A stretch of DNA of 58,289 nt from Bryobacteraceae bacterium (GTDB lineage Bacteria > Acidobacteriota > Terriglobia > Bryobacterales > Bryobacteraceae). Of this stretch, positions 8,649 through 16,928 are shown in pieces (position 1 is the first letter of the stretch; each line of letters opens with the position of its first letter). The stretch is from assembly GCA_019752335.1 (NCBI GenBank), contig JAIEMJ010000043.1, positions 1 through 58,289 of the forward strand, read 5' to 3'. A program made the position numbers and the translations under genes. The notes below the pieces were generated by a model. It ran no database searches and was not told where the DNA came from. It was given only the letters and a program-made list of their open reading frames with translations.

Positions 8649-9806
8649 GTGGCTGCTGATGGTTTGAGACATATTTTCACGTCTGAGAGCGTAACCGAGG
8701 GCCATCCCGACAAAATGGCCGACCAGATCTCCGATGCGATCCTGGACGCTTGTTTGAAAGACGACCCGCTTTCGCGCGTCGCCTGCGAGACCTTTGTTTC
8801 CACGGGCCTGTGCATCGTGGGCGGCGAGATTACCACGAAGAGCGTCTTCAACGCTCCGAACATTGCGCGCGAAGTGATCGCCGATATCGGCTTTACCAGT
8901 TCCGACATGGGCTACGACGCGAAGACCGTGGGCGTGTTGAACGCCATCCAGACCCAGTCCCCGGACATTGCCATGGGCGTGGACACCGGCGGCGCCGGCG
9001 ACCAGGGACTCATGTTCGGCTACGCCTGCGACGAAACCGACGACCTGATGCCGCTGCCCATTCAGATGGCCCATCAGTTGGCGCGGCGCTTGAGTGAAGC
9101 CCGCCGCAATGGCGAACTGAAGTACCTCCGTCCGGACGGCAAGACGCAAGTCTCCGTCGAGTATGAGGATGGCGTTCCCGTCCGCATCGACGCCATCGTC
9201 GTCTCCACGCAACACGCCGACACGGTGACCACCGAGAAGCTCCGCAAGGAAGTGCGCTCGAAGGTGATCGACGCCGTGGTGCCCAAGGGCATGGTGGACA
9301 AGCACACCGCGTATCACATCAATCCCACCGGACGCTTCGTCATCGGCGGACCCCACGGCGACACCGGCCTCACCGGCCGCAAGATCATCGTCGACACCTA
9401 CGGCGGCATGGGCCGTCATGGTGGCGGCGCCTTCTCCGGCAAGGACCCGACGAAGGTGGACCGTTCCGCTTGCTACGCCGCCCGCTACATCGCCAAGAAT
9501 CTGGTAGCGGCGAAGCTGGCCAGGAAGGTGGAAGTGCAGTTGGCCTACGCCATCGGCGTCGCCGAGCCCGTTTCGGTGCTGGTGGATACGTTCGGTACGA
9601 GCACCGTTTCGGCGTCCACGCTGACCAAGATCGTGCGCGAGCACTTCACGCTGACGCCCAAGGGCATCATCGACATGTTGAAGCTGCGCCGCCCGGTGTA
9701 CCGCAAGACCGCCGCTTTCGGCCACTTCGGCCGCACGGGCGACGGCTTCACTTGGGAGAAGACCGACAAGGCGTCGGCGCTCAAGAAGGCCGCGGCCGCC
9801 GTTTAG
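8649..9806 (+). CDS. metK: S-adenosylmethionine synthetase
   Basis: 385 residues, standard length for MetK, which makes SAM from methionine and ATP in the cytoplasm. The signatures are [16 protein letters not shown] (ATP and metal site), [12 protein letters not shown], and [20 protein letters not shown] (P-loop-like and lysine loop). The frame begins with GTG at 8649 (GTG GCT GCT GAT), with AGAGG about 13 nt upstream, so the exact start is a little uncertain. Gene context: a methyltransferase lies divergently upstream and a strong bidirectional hairpin lies immediately downstream. Confidence 0.98.
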   Translation: MAADGLRHIFTSESVTEGHPDKMADQISDAILDACLKDDPLSRVACETFVSTGLCIVGGEITTKSVFNAPNIAREVIADIGFTSSDMGYDAKTVGVLNAIQTQSPDIAMGVDTGGAGDQGLMFGYACDETDDLMPLPIQMAHQLARRLSEARRNGELKYLRPDGKTQVSVEYEDGVPVRIDAIVVSTQHADTVTTEKLRKEVRSKVIDAVVPKGMVDKHTAYHINPTGRFVIGGPHGDTGLTGRKIIVDTYGGMGRHGGGAFSGKDPTKVDRSACYAARYIAKNLVAAKLARKVEVQLAYAIGVAEPVSVLVDTFGTSTVSASTLTKIVREHFTLTPKGIIDMLKLRRPVYRKTAAFGHFGRTGDGFTWEKTDKASALKKAAAAV

Positions 9807-9825
9807 CCGCCGTTTAGTAGTTCCC

Positions 9826-9868
9826 AGCGGGCGGGTCACCCTTACTCAGGTTAGGTGACCCGCCCGCT
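9826..9868. terminator. Bidirectional terminator between metK and IOR
   Basis: A 15-bp perfect stem (AGCGGGCGGGTCACC at 9826-9840 against 9854-9868) with a 13-nt loop lies between convergent genes. The right arm overlaps the last codons of the IOR gene, so the C-terminal residues (ERAGHLT) are encoded within the hairpin. Confidence 0.8.
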
Positions 9869-12800
9869 CACCTGCCAGATTCCCGTAACGTTCCTCCATC
9901 ATTGTCTTCACCCGCGCGATACTGGCGCTCTTGATGTCGCCGTAGCCGCGGACCTGGTCCAGCAACGACAGCATCTCCAGAATCTCCGCTTCATTGCCAC
10001 TTTCCCAGCGTAAGGCGCATTTCTCCACCCAATCGCGATACCAGCCGATGAGTTCGCGCTCTTCGCGCCGGTGCGCGGCGTAGCCGAAGAGATCAAGCCC
10101 GGTGCCGCGCAGAAACTTCAGTTTCCCCATCAGCCGCATCGCGGGTGCGGACCATGCGCCAAACGTGATCTTTTTCTTCCAGCCCAGCGCGCGCAGAATC
10201 GGCGGATGCAGAATGAAGCTGTACGATAGGGGCTTCGCGAAGGTGTCGAGCGGCAGCGGCGTCGCGGTGAGCAGCCGCGCGACTTCGTACTCGTCCTTGT
10301 ACGCCATTGCCTTGTAGAGGTAGCGCCCCACCACTTCGCGCATGCCCGCGGGTTGCGCCTCGACGAAGCTTTTCCACTCTTCGGCGTACGCCCGATTCTG
10401 ATAGGCGGTGAGCTTGGCGTAGTAATCCACCGTCGCCACGGGCTTCACCGGCTTAGCCGTGGCTTCCACACGCGCGGCGTCGAGGTAGTAGAGACGGCCC
10501 CAGCGCAAGGCTTCCAGATTCCGCTCCGCTTCGACGCCGTTGAGCGTGATGGACGCCTCGAGCGAGGCGAGCGTGAGCGGGATGAGTCCGGCTTGCCAGG
10601 CGGCGCCGAGCAGGAACATGTTCACGGCGAGGTGGCTGCTGAAGAGCCGCTCGGCGAGGCCGGTGGCGTCGACGTAGAGGTTGCGTTCGCGACGGGTGAA
10701 GTCGGCGGCGAGGTCCACGTTCTGCTGAGGTCCGGGCATCGGCAGGCGCTTACGGATCGCCTCGGAGGTGGGGGTGACGTGGGTGTTCAGCACGGCGACG
10801 GTGCGCGCGGGGTGGGCGCACTTCAGGTTGTCGGGCGACACCGCACCCAGGGCGTCGAAGCCGAGAATGAGGTCCGCCTGCCCCGTGTGAATGCGCGCCG
10901 CGCCGCGCCAGGGCCGCGGGCTTAGCGTGAGGTGCGAGACGACGGCGCCGCCCTTCTGCGCGAGGCCGGTCTGATCGAGCGTGCTTACCTCGAAGCCGTC
11001 CATGACGGCTGCGGTGGCGAGCAGCGCGTGAATCGTGATGACGCCGGTGCCGCCGATGCCGGGTGAGAGGATGCGGTAGCCTGGCTCGCCTACCGTTACT
11101 ACTTCCTTCGGCAGCGGCAGTTCGCTGTTCGAGAGCGCCGGCAGGCGCGTGCGAGGCAAGCCCGAGCCGGGTGCGATTTCTACCTGCACGAACGAGGGGC
11201 AATCGCCCAAAGCGCAGGTGTAATCCTTGTTGCACGACGACTGGTGGATGCTCATCTTCTCGCCCAGTGGCGTCGCCACCGGCTGCAGGCTCATGCAGTT
11301 CGATTGCTTCACACAGTCGCCGCAGCCTTCGCAGACCTCTTCGTGAATCAGCAGGCGTTTCGTCGGCTCCACCGCCTTGCCGCGTGACCGGGCGCGGCGC
11401 TTCTCGGCGGCGCACTCCTGGTCATAGATCATCACGGTGACGCCGGGAATCGTGGGCAACTCGGCCAGCGTCCGATCGAGCTCCATGCGGTCCCGCAGTT
11501 CGACGTTCTTTGCGAGACGATCCATCACGCCCGCGTAGGCGCCGGTATCTTCGGCCAGCACGACAATCTTCGCCACGCCCTCCGCGGCCAGCTTTTGCGT
11601 CAGTTCCGGCACCGCCAGGACGCCCGAGGGAGCCTGTCCACCGGTCATCGCGACGTGGCCGTTGTAAAGCAGTTTGAAGGTGATATTCACCTTCGCCGCG
11701 ACGCAGGCCTGCACGGCCAGCGAACCCGAATGGAAGTAAGTGCCGTCGCCCAGATTCTGGAAGATGTGCTTGCGCTCGCTAAACGGCGACATGCCGATCC
11801 ACGGCACGCCTTCGCCGCCCATCTGCGTCGCGTACTGATAGCTGCGACCGCTATCGGGCAGCAGGATGCCCATGCCATGGCAGCCCGTGCCCCCGCCGGC
11901 TACCTGGCCCTCGAGCAACATCGTCGAGCGATTGTGCGGGCACCCCGAACAGAAGTTCGGCAGCCGCACCGGCGACGGACCGCCCTTACGCGCGATTTGT
12001 ACCCGAGCTTCGACGAGCGCGCGCCCGAGCACGCGCTCCAAAACCGTCGCAATGAGGTCGGGATCGAGCTCGTTGTAGTTGGGGACCAGAGTTTGGCCGT
12101 CGCGATCAAACTTGCCCAGGATCCTGGGCCGCGTCGGCAAGTCATAGAGGGCGTCGCGCAGATGGCTTTCGAGGAAGGCGCGCTTCTCCTCGATCACCAA
12201 AAGCAGATCGAGCCCTTCGGCGAACTCGCGCGCGAAGGCCGTCTCCAGCGGAAACGTCATGCCGAATTTGGCGACACGGATGCCGAGTTCTTCGAGCCTG
12301 CCGCCCAGCACTTGCATCACGTCGTAGTAAGGCTTACCCGCCGTCGCGATGCCGATCTTCGCGTCGCGCGGGCCTTCGGTGCGATTCAGCCGGTTCGCGG
12401 TGGCGAAGCGCTTGGCCGCCTCCAGCCGCGGACCCATCGCTTCGGCCTCTGCGGCAATCGTCCACGGCGCCAGCAGGCGCGTCTCGGCCTTCTTCTGATA
12501 GGCATCCGGAATCGTGAACTGATGACGGGCGAGATCGAGGTCCAGGGTCGCGCCGCCGTCGCAGACATTGGTCACCAGCTTCAGCCCTACCCAGGCGCCG
12601 CTGTAGCGCGACAGCGCGAGCCCGGCTAAGCCCAGGTCCAGAATCTCCTGCGGATTGCCCGGCACCAGCACCGGCATGGCCCAATTCATCAGGCTGAAGT
12701 CCGATTGGTGGGGAATCGTCGAGCTCTTCGAAGCATGGTCATCGCCGGCGAGCACGAGCGCGCAGCCCAGCCGGCTGGTGCCGGCCAGATTGGCGTGGCG

Positions 12801-13163
12801 GAAGATGTCGCCGCTGCGGTCGACACCGGGGCCCTTGCCATACCAGATGCCGGCGACGCCGTCGGCGCGCGCGGGCCCCATGGTTTCGAGAATCTGCGCG
12901 CCGTAGATGGCCGTGGCGCCGAGGTCTTCGTTGACGGCGGGCCAATGGTGGACGTCGTGTTCGGCGAGGAGCGCTTTCTCCTTGCCGAGGGCGAGGTCGT
13001 AACCGCCCAGGGGCGAGCCTTCGTAGCCGGAGATCAGCGCGGCGGTGCGCAGACCGGCCGCGCGGTCGAGCCGCATCTGGTCCAGCGGCAGCCGGACCAG
13101 GGCCTGGATACCGGTCAGATAGGCTTTGCCGGCGATGCGGGTGTATTTCTCGCGGAGGTCCAA
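9846..13163 (-). CDS. Indolepyruvate:ferredoxin oxidoreductase, fused alpha-gamma subunits
   Basis: About 1105 residues. The order is transketolase-like pyrimidine domain, a TPP-binding block (CSGCPHNRST, then GGTGCHGMGILLPD) near residue 410, a ferredoxin-like cluster region near 610-660 (CEGCGDCVKQSNC, SSCNKDYTCALGDCPSF), and a C-terminal gamma-subunit domain starting GIGGTGVITIHALL. It oxidatively decarboxylates aryl- or branched-chain 2-oxoacids to acyl-CoA with ferredoxin. The start is uncertain: TTG at 13163 has AAAGG just before it and fits the family N-terminus; a TTG at 13181 would add six residues and overlap the divergent gene. Confidence 0.93.
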   Translation of the reverse strand: MDLREKYTRIAGKAYLTGIQALVRLPLDQMRLDRAAGLRTAALISGYEGSPLGGYDLALGKEKALLAEHDVHHWPAVNEDLGATAIYGAQILETMGPARADGVAGIWYGKGPGVDRSGDIFRHANLAGTSRLGCALVLAGDDHASKSSTIPHQSDFSLMNWAMPVLVPGNPQEILDLGLAGLALSRYSGAWVGLKLVTNVCDGGATLDLDLARHQFTIPDAYQKKAETRLLAPWTIAAEAEAMGPRLEAAKRFATANRLNRTEGPRDAKIGIATAGKPYYDVMQVLGGRLEELGIRVAKFGMTFPLETAFAREFAEGLDLLLVIEEKRAFLESHLRDALYDLPTRPRILGKFDRDGQTLVPNYNELDPDLIATVLERVLGRALVEARVQIARKGGPSPVRLPNFCSGCPHNRSTMLLEGQVAGGGTGCHGMGILLPDSGRSYQYATQMGGEGVPWIGMSPFSERKHIFQNLGDGTYFHSGSLAVQACVAAKVNITFKLLYNGHVAMTGGQAPSGVLAVPELTQKLAAEGVAKIVVLAEDTGAYAGVMDRLAKNVELRDRMELDRTLAELPTIPGVTVMIYDQECAAEKRRARSRGKAVEPTKRLLIHEEVCEGCGDCVKQSNCMSLQPVATPLGEKMSIHQSSCNKDYTCALGDCPSFVQVEIAPGSGLPRTRLPALSNSELPLPKEVVTVGEPGYRILSPGIGGTGVITIHALLATAAVMDGFEVSTLDQTGLAQKGGAVVSHLTLSPRPWRGAARIHTGQADLILGFDALGAVSPDNLKCAHPARTVAVLNTHVTPTSEAIRKRLPMPGPQQNVDLAADFTRRERNLYVDATGLAERLFSSHLAVNMFLLGAAWQAGLIPLTLASLEASITLNGVEAERNLEALRWGRLYYLDAARVEATAKPVKPVATVDYYAKLTAYQNRAYAEEWKSFVEAQPAGMREVVGRYLYKAMAYKDEYEVARLLTATPLPLDTFAKPLSYSFILHPPILRALGWKKKITFGAWSAPAMRLMGKLKFLRGTGLDLFGYAAHRREERELIGWYRDWVEKCALRWESGNEAEILEMLSLLDQVRGYGDIKSASIARVKTMMEERYGNLAGERAGHLT

Positions 13164-13172
13164 GTTGCCTTT

Positions 13173-13182
13173 ATCGTACAAT
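13173..13182. promoter_or_regulatory. Overlapping divergent -10 boxes, IOR / LarA-like
   Basis: ATCGTACAAT reads TACAAT on the plus strand (13177-13182, 7 nt before ATG 13190) and TACGAT on the minus strand (13178-13173, 9 nt before TTG 13163). The ATG at 13181 lies partly inside the plus-strand box, an argument for the downstream start. Confidence 0.5.
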
Positions 13183-13189
13183 GACGGCG

Positions 13190-14488
13190 ATGGCTCTACC
13201 GCGTACCGTACTCGTCAAACAACATCTCGCTGATCGCCGCATCGCCGATATTACCGCCGAAGTGCAGAAACAATTGGCTGGCTCCGCGTTAGGCGCCAAC
13301 CTGGCGCCGGGCTCGCGCATCGCCATTGGCGTGGGCAGCCGCGGCATCTCGAATATCGCCACCATCGTGCGCGCGGTGGCTGACTATTGGAAGTCGCGCG
13401 GCATGCAGCCTTTCATCTTTCCGGCCATGGGCAGCCACGGCGCGGCGACGGCCGAGGGGCAAGCCGACGTGCTGGCGCACTACGGCATCCACGAAGCCAC
13501 GATGGGCGTCCCGGTGATTTCGCACCTCGACGTGGTGAGCGTCGGCAAGACGGCCGACGGCATTGAGGCCTTCATGGATCGCCAGGCCTTCGAGAGCGAC
13601 GGCGTCATGCTGATCGGCCGCGTGAAATGGCACACCGACTTCGCGGGCAAGATCGAAAGCGGCCTCTTCAAGATGATGGCCATCGGCCTGGGTAAGTTCG
13701 CCGGGGCGCAGAATTATCACACCCACGCCTTCAACAAAGGCCTGGACCACGTCATCCGCGCCGTCGGCCGCCAGGTACTTTCCTCCGGTAGAATTCTGGG
13801 CGGCCTGGCTATCCTCGAAGATGCGCACCACAACACGGGCAAGCTGGAAGTAGTGCCCGTGGCCAACATGGAAACCCGCGAGGAGGAGTTACTCGCGCTG
13901 GTGAAGAGTTGGATGGCGCATGTGCCGTGTAACTTGGATATCTTGATTTTGGACGAGATCGGCAAGAATATTTCGGGCGCCGGCATGGATACGAAGGTCG
14001 CGAACCGGTCCGTGCAGGGTGGCTATAATCCGTGGCCGAATACGCCGCATTTCCAGCGCATTTTCGTCCGCGACGTTTCGGACAATACTTACGGGAATGC
14101 TGTGGGCCTGGGCATGGCCGACGTCATCAACAGCCGCATGCTGCCGAAGATCGATTGGAAGCCGACGCGCATTAATTCGCTCACCGCGTCCACACCAGCC
14201 GCCATCCGCATCCCCGTGCATTATGCGACGGACCGCGAATGCCTCGAAGCCATGATGCCCACGGTGGGTAAGCACGATTTAGCTGAGGTAACGATCGGGC
14301 GCATCCGCAATACTTTGGAGCTGGGCTTAGTGGAATTGTCGGAGAACTTACTGCCGTCGCTGGCGGGCCGTAAGGAAATCGAAGTCCTTACACAGCCCCA
14401 GCCGATGGACCTGGACGCGGAGGGGAATTTCCGGAGTAAGTTGTCTGTGGCGCATCAGGAGTCGGACGCGGCGTTGGCGAAGCATTAA
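13190..14488 (+). CDS. LarA/DUF2088-like nickel-pincer racemase family protein
   Basis: 432 residues from ATG 13190 (MALPRTVLVKQ); an ATG at 13181 is in frame but lies within the -10 box. LarA-like features are IAIGVGSRGI near residue 45, the FPAMGSHGAATAEGQ loop, GRVKWHTDFAGKIESGLFKM and KFAGAQNYHTHAF, which supply the histidines and lysine of the family active site. Known members racemise lactate or other 2-hydroxyacids with a nickel-pincer cofactor. No larB/larC/larE genes are nearby, so cofactor supply and substrate are open. It is divergent from IOR, which acts on 2-oxoacids. Confidence 0.75.
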   Translation: MALPRTVLVKQHLADRRIADITAEVQKQLAGSALGANLAPGSRIAIGVGSRGISNIATIVRAVADYWKSRGMQPFIFPAMGSHGAATAEGQADVLAHYGIHEATMGVPVISHLDVVSVGKTADGIEAFMDRQAFESDGVMLIGRVKWHTDFAGKIESGLFKMMAIGLGKFAGAQNYHTHAFNKGLDHVIRAVGRQVLSSGRILGGLAILEDAHHNTGKLEVVPVANMETREEELLALVKSWMAHVPCNLDILILDEIGKNISGAGMDTKVANRSVQGGYNPWPNTPHFQRIFVRDVSDNTYGNAVGLGMADVINSRMLPKIDWKPTRINSLTASTPAAIRIPVHYATDRECLEAMMPTVGKHDLAEVTIGRIRNTLELGLVELSENLLPSLAGRKEIEVLTQPQPMDLDAEGNFRSKLSVAHQESDAALAKH

Positions 14489-14568
14489 CGTTACGGCCAC
14501 TGGGCGATGACCGTTGCCGGATCGCAAAAAGGGTCGCGCTGATACCGGCTCATGGGAGGATCGTGGTC

Positions 14569-14931
14569 GTGAGAGTCGTGGAAGCCCAGTACGATAATGG
14601 AGTGCTCCGCCCTATCCAGCACTTGGGGCTTCGCACCGGCGAGCGTGTGAACCTGATCGTGGTCCGCCGCCCGGACCCAAGCCGTTGGGATCTCGACCGG
14701 CTCGCCAAAACCGCGCAGGATGAAGACGGCGACCTTGCTGAGCAAGGACTTTCCGGCTGGTCCGCCGAATTAGATGCAGCGGAGCGCCCTGGAAGAGGTA
14801 TGGTGGGCGAACCTCGGCGCCTATCGGCTCTGGGAGCAGACGGGCCGACGCCCGGTTGTGATTTGGCAAAGCCAAACGCTAACGCGCGTCCTTCAGTCGG
14901 TGCTGGTAGTTCCGCTGACGACGAACCTTGA
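14569..14931 (+). CDS. DUF104/AF2212-like antitoxin
   Basis: MRVVEAQYDNGVLRPIQHLG followed by GERVNLIVV is the small beta-rich antitoxin fold that pairs with MazF/PemK or VapC toxins. GTG 14569 is chosen because GGGAGGA lies 8-9 nt upstream; GTG 14563 is too close. Residues beyond about 70 (after GWSAELDAAERP) look like a shadow of the overlapping toxin frame, and normal family members stop there, so the 3' end may have lost its stop codon by a small indel. Confidence 0.65.
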   Translation: MRVVEAQYDNGVLRPIQHLGLRTGERVNLIVVRRPDPSRWDLDRLAKTAQDEDGDLAEQGLSGWSAELDAAERPGRGMVGEPRRLSALGADGPTPGCDLAKPNANARPSVGAGSSADDEP

Positions 14932-15034
14932 CCGCGCAAGGTTGGCCGGAACCGCGTTGATTCACGCCTCATCGGTCGACGGGCCACCCGAAGACTCCGT
15001 TGCTTTGGCGTTCCAGATGCGCGCCATTCCCAAG
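14774..15034 (+). pseudogene. MazF/PemK-like toxin, 3'-truncated
   Basis: Eighty-seven residues match the family: VWWANLGAYRLWEQTGRRPV, then SVLVVPLTTNLDRARLAGTA and DSVALAFQMRAIPK. Intact MazF proteins run some 20-30 residues further. Here the similarity stops abruptly at 15034; the frame stays open to 15172, but only as antisense of the RDD gene. The ATG overlaps the antitoxin frame, as in functional pairs. The toxin is probably inactive, though the RNase core is largely present. Confidence 0.6.
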
Positions 15035-15255
15035 TGCAGCAACAAGGCTTCGCATGGCGCCCAAGCCAACACGAGCGCGATATCGAGCAGCAGATCGAAC
15101 TTGGTTCCCGATTCATCCAACCGGCCGGACAGGCCAAGCAACACGCCCACCACGATGCCGAAAGCCAGATAGTCCAACTTGCGGGCGAAGTAGCGCTGCC
15201 AGGGATGGACCTCGACCGCGGGCGGCAAGACCAACTCGGACGTTTCAAGTGACAC
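14962..15255 (-). pseudogene. RDD-family membrane protein, 3'-truncated
   Basis: From GTG 15255 the protein reads HPWQRYFARKLDYLAFGIVV and has a second helix FDLLLDIALVLAWAPCEALLL, both typical of RDD membrane proteins. Similarity ends at residue 75 (about 15031), where family members continue with GTTPGKxLL; the remaining 22 residues are antisense of the MazF-like gene. It sits 3 nt after the preceding membrane-protein gene, so that pair was an operon. Confidence 0.6.
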
Positions 15256-15258
15256 GGC

Positions 15259-15999
15259 TCAGGTCCTCAACGGAAGTTCGTACTGCCTGCAGAGCCACTT
15301 CATGAAAGAGAGTAGGGTCCAGGGGATGGTGAAGATCAGCAGCGAGCCGAGGCCAAAGGCGAGATAGCGCAGGACCAGGCTCCCGGTGGACGCGTGAAAC
15401 GTCACTCCGCGAGAGCCGCCTTGGACCATGGCCGTGATCCAACGAAGGTAGGGCACGATGAGCAGCGCGATACCGGTCAACGTCGCCAACGAGGCGATCA
15501 GCGTGACGGCCAAACGCAGCCCGGCCGGTTCCAGCGCGATGGCCTCACTGAGCGCCGGCAATGCCCCGAGCGCCAGGAAGCCAGCTTGCCACCGCAAGAA
15601 TTGCGGCCAAGTGCCCGCAAACCGCAGCAGGCTACCCGAGTTCGTCCTGGTTGTGTCCACCACCATCCTCATCACTTGAAACGAAAAATACGCCGACACT
15701 ACGGAGCACAGGATTTGGGCCGCTTGCTTCATCAACGGCCCGTTCACCGCGAACTGAGACCCGATGCTCACCCAGAACAGCAGCCCAATCATCCGCAATG
15801 GGCCCTGAATTTGGGCCATATTCAACTCAGAAGTCACCCGCGTGCCGTCTGCAAACCTCTGGCAGGAGTAATACCAGCTCAAAAAGCGCAGGAAAACCGT
15901 CGGCGCGGGCAGGATCAGGAACAGCGCCAAGGTCATGCCGATCGTTCTGCCGAAGAACTTCAGCGCTTCCGCCTCGAACACCAGGCGATTCGTTGCCAT
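15259..15999 (-). CDS. Multi-pass membrane protein, DUF898/YjgN-like
   Basis: 246 residues with about five to six membrane helices (for example IGMTLALFLILPAPTVFLRF and YLAFGLGSLLIFTIPWTLL). The duplicated pattern of a soluble F-x-G/S-x-G stretch, then helices ending in a W/Y-R motif (FLSWYYSCQRFADGTR, LLSFMKWLCRQYEL) resembles the DUF898 (YjgN) family of unknown function. Its ATG is preceded at 6 nt by TAAAAT. It is co-transcribed with the truncated RDD gene. Confidence 0.6.
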   Translation of the reverse strand: MATNRLVFEAEALKFFGRTIGMTLALFLILPAPTVFLRFLSWYYSCQRFADGTRVTSELNMAQIQGPLRMIGLLFWVSIGSQFAVNGPLMKQAAQILCSVVSAYFSFQVMRMVVDTTRTNSGSLLRFAGTWPQFLRWQAGFLALGALPALSEAIALEPAGLRLAVTLIASLATLTGIALLIVPYLRWITAMVQGGSRGVTFHASTGSLVLRYLAFGLGSLLIFTIPWTLLSFMKWLCRQYELPLRT

Positions 16000-16005
16000 G
16001 GAGGG

Positions 16006-16011
16006 ATTTTA
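16006..16011 (-). promoter_or_regulatory. TANNNT box, leaderless-type, DUF898-like gene
   Basis: TAAAAT on the minus strand ends 6 nt before the ATG at 15999. The six bases between (CCCTCC) cannot serve as a Shine-Dalgarno. Confidence 0.45.
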
Positions 16012-16095
16012 TCGGATAATCCAGAAAATAGCGCGCCAAAATAACTCGGGAAGTACTGGTATCTTGACGCCTAACGCCGCTCGGCGACGCGTTCT

Positions 16096-16614
16096 CTACT
16101 GCATGACCGACAGGTACTGCGCCCACGGGCCGACTTCACCCTTGAGACTCTTTGCCATCACGCGGCTGACTTGCACGAGATGTGCCAGGTCGTGCGCGGT
16201 CCACGTGGCAAGGAGTTGACGTAGCGACACGAGCCCGAAGGCGGGGTGTGTGCCTTGGCGAGCCAGTAGTTCGGGTGTGAAGTGCAATGAGCGAAGGTAG
16301 AGCAAGTTTTCCTGGCGCAGGAAACTGAATTCGTCCAGCAACGAAGAGAGCGATTCGCCGTAGGCCTGAGCCGGTTCCCGATCAAAGGGAGCAAACGGGC
16401 GCCCCGGGCCGTGCTCCAGGATGAGCTTAATGCGGGGTACCCAATCGGTTCTTTCGGCGTGGATCAGGTGGCTGATAATCATGCGCGGGCTCCAGGTGCC
16501 AGGCCCTTCGGTGACGTGGGTCCAGTCTTCAGGCAGACCGCGGAGGAGGGCGTCGAAGGTGGCAGGCGTGCGAGCCAAAACCGGGATGCAAGCGTCGGCG
16601 AACTCGGAGCCCAT
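16096..16614 (-). CDS. DinB/YfiT-family protein
   Basis: 172 residues, a four-helix bundle of the DinB superfamily. The metal-ligand histidines appear as MIISHLIHAERTDW (first pair) and TWTAHDLAHLVQVSRVM (C-terminal HxxxH-like). Members include thiol-S-transferases and mycothiol/bacillithiol-dependent enzymes; the substrate here is unknown. ATG 16614 (MGSEFA) is preferred over ATG 16623 because the latter lies inside the TAGAAT -10 box. Confidence 0.85.
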   Translation of the reverse strand: MGSEFADACIPVLARTPATFDALLRGLPEDWTHVTEGPGTWSPRMIISHLIHAERTDWVPRIKLILEHGPGRPFAPFDREPAQAYGESLSSLLDEFSFLRQENLLYLRSLHFTPELLARQGTHPAFGLVSLRQLLATWTAHDLAHLVQVSRVMAKSLKGEVGPWAQYLSVMQ

Positions 16615-16621
16615 GGAGGCC

Positions 16622-16627
16622 ATTCTA
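16622..16627 (-). promoter_or_regulatory. TANNNT box, leaderless-type, DinB gene
   Basis: TAGAAT on the minus strand ends 7 nt before ATG 16614. The upstream in-frame ATG (16623-16621) shares its AT with this box, the same arrangement seen at 13181-13190. Confidence 0.45.
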
Positions 16628-16928
16628 GCGTTCGGCACAGGAATTGGCAGCGCCGCTGGCTGAACAGTACCATGAAATGTGAGTACTAGTACTGTCGATT
16701 CGTAAGGCAATTTTCTCGGGCGGCGCCTGCAACTTGTTGTTTCCATTCACTATTCAGCGAGATCAGTCGTTTCACTGAGGGATTGTAAACTATCAGTACT
16801 TATGTTACGGTACTTACGTCCCACCTTGCTAATTTGTAGGTGCCCAATCACAGCCGTTCTGGTGGATTGCCCGGTTACACCGCAAATTAGGTAACTCCTG
16901 ACACGAAATTGTTAAGAGGAAAAACTAC
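16628..16928. promoter_or_regulatory. Upstream region of the secreted-protein gene, GTAC-rich
   Basis: 301 bp with no gene. It contains a perfect palindrome AGTACTAGTACT (16682-16693), a half-copy CAGTAC (16665-16670), and a direct repeat GTACTTA at 16796-16802 and 16810-16816. These could be operator half-sites for the divergent DinB and secreted-protein genes. The right end carries the AAGAGGA Shine-Dalgarno of the next gene. Confidence 0.35.

Noticed and set aside
8646-9839. Long minus-strand reading frame opposite metK
   Set aside because: It mirrors metK codon structure in a high-GC genome and has no homology signal; metK is unambiguous.
11595-12629. Long plus-strand frame opposite IOR
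   Set aside because: Shadow of the IOR coding sequence with its conserved TPP region.
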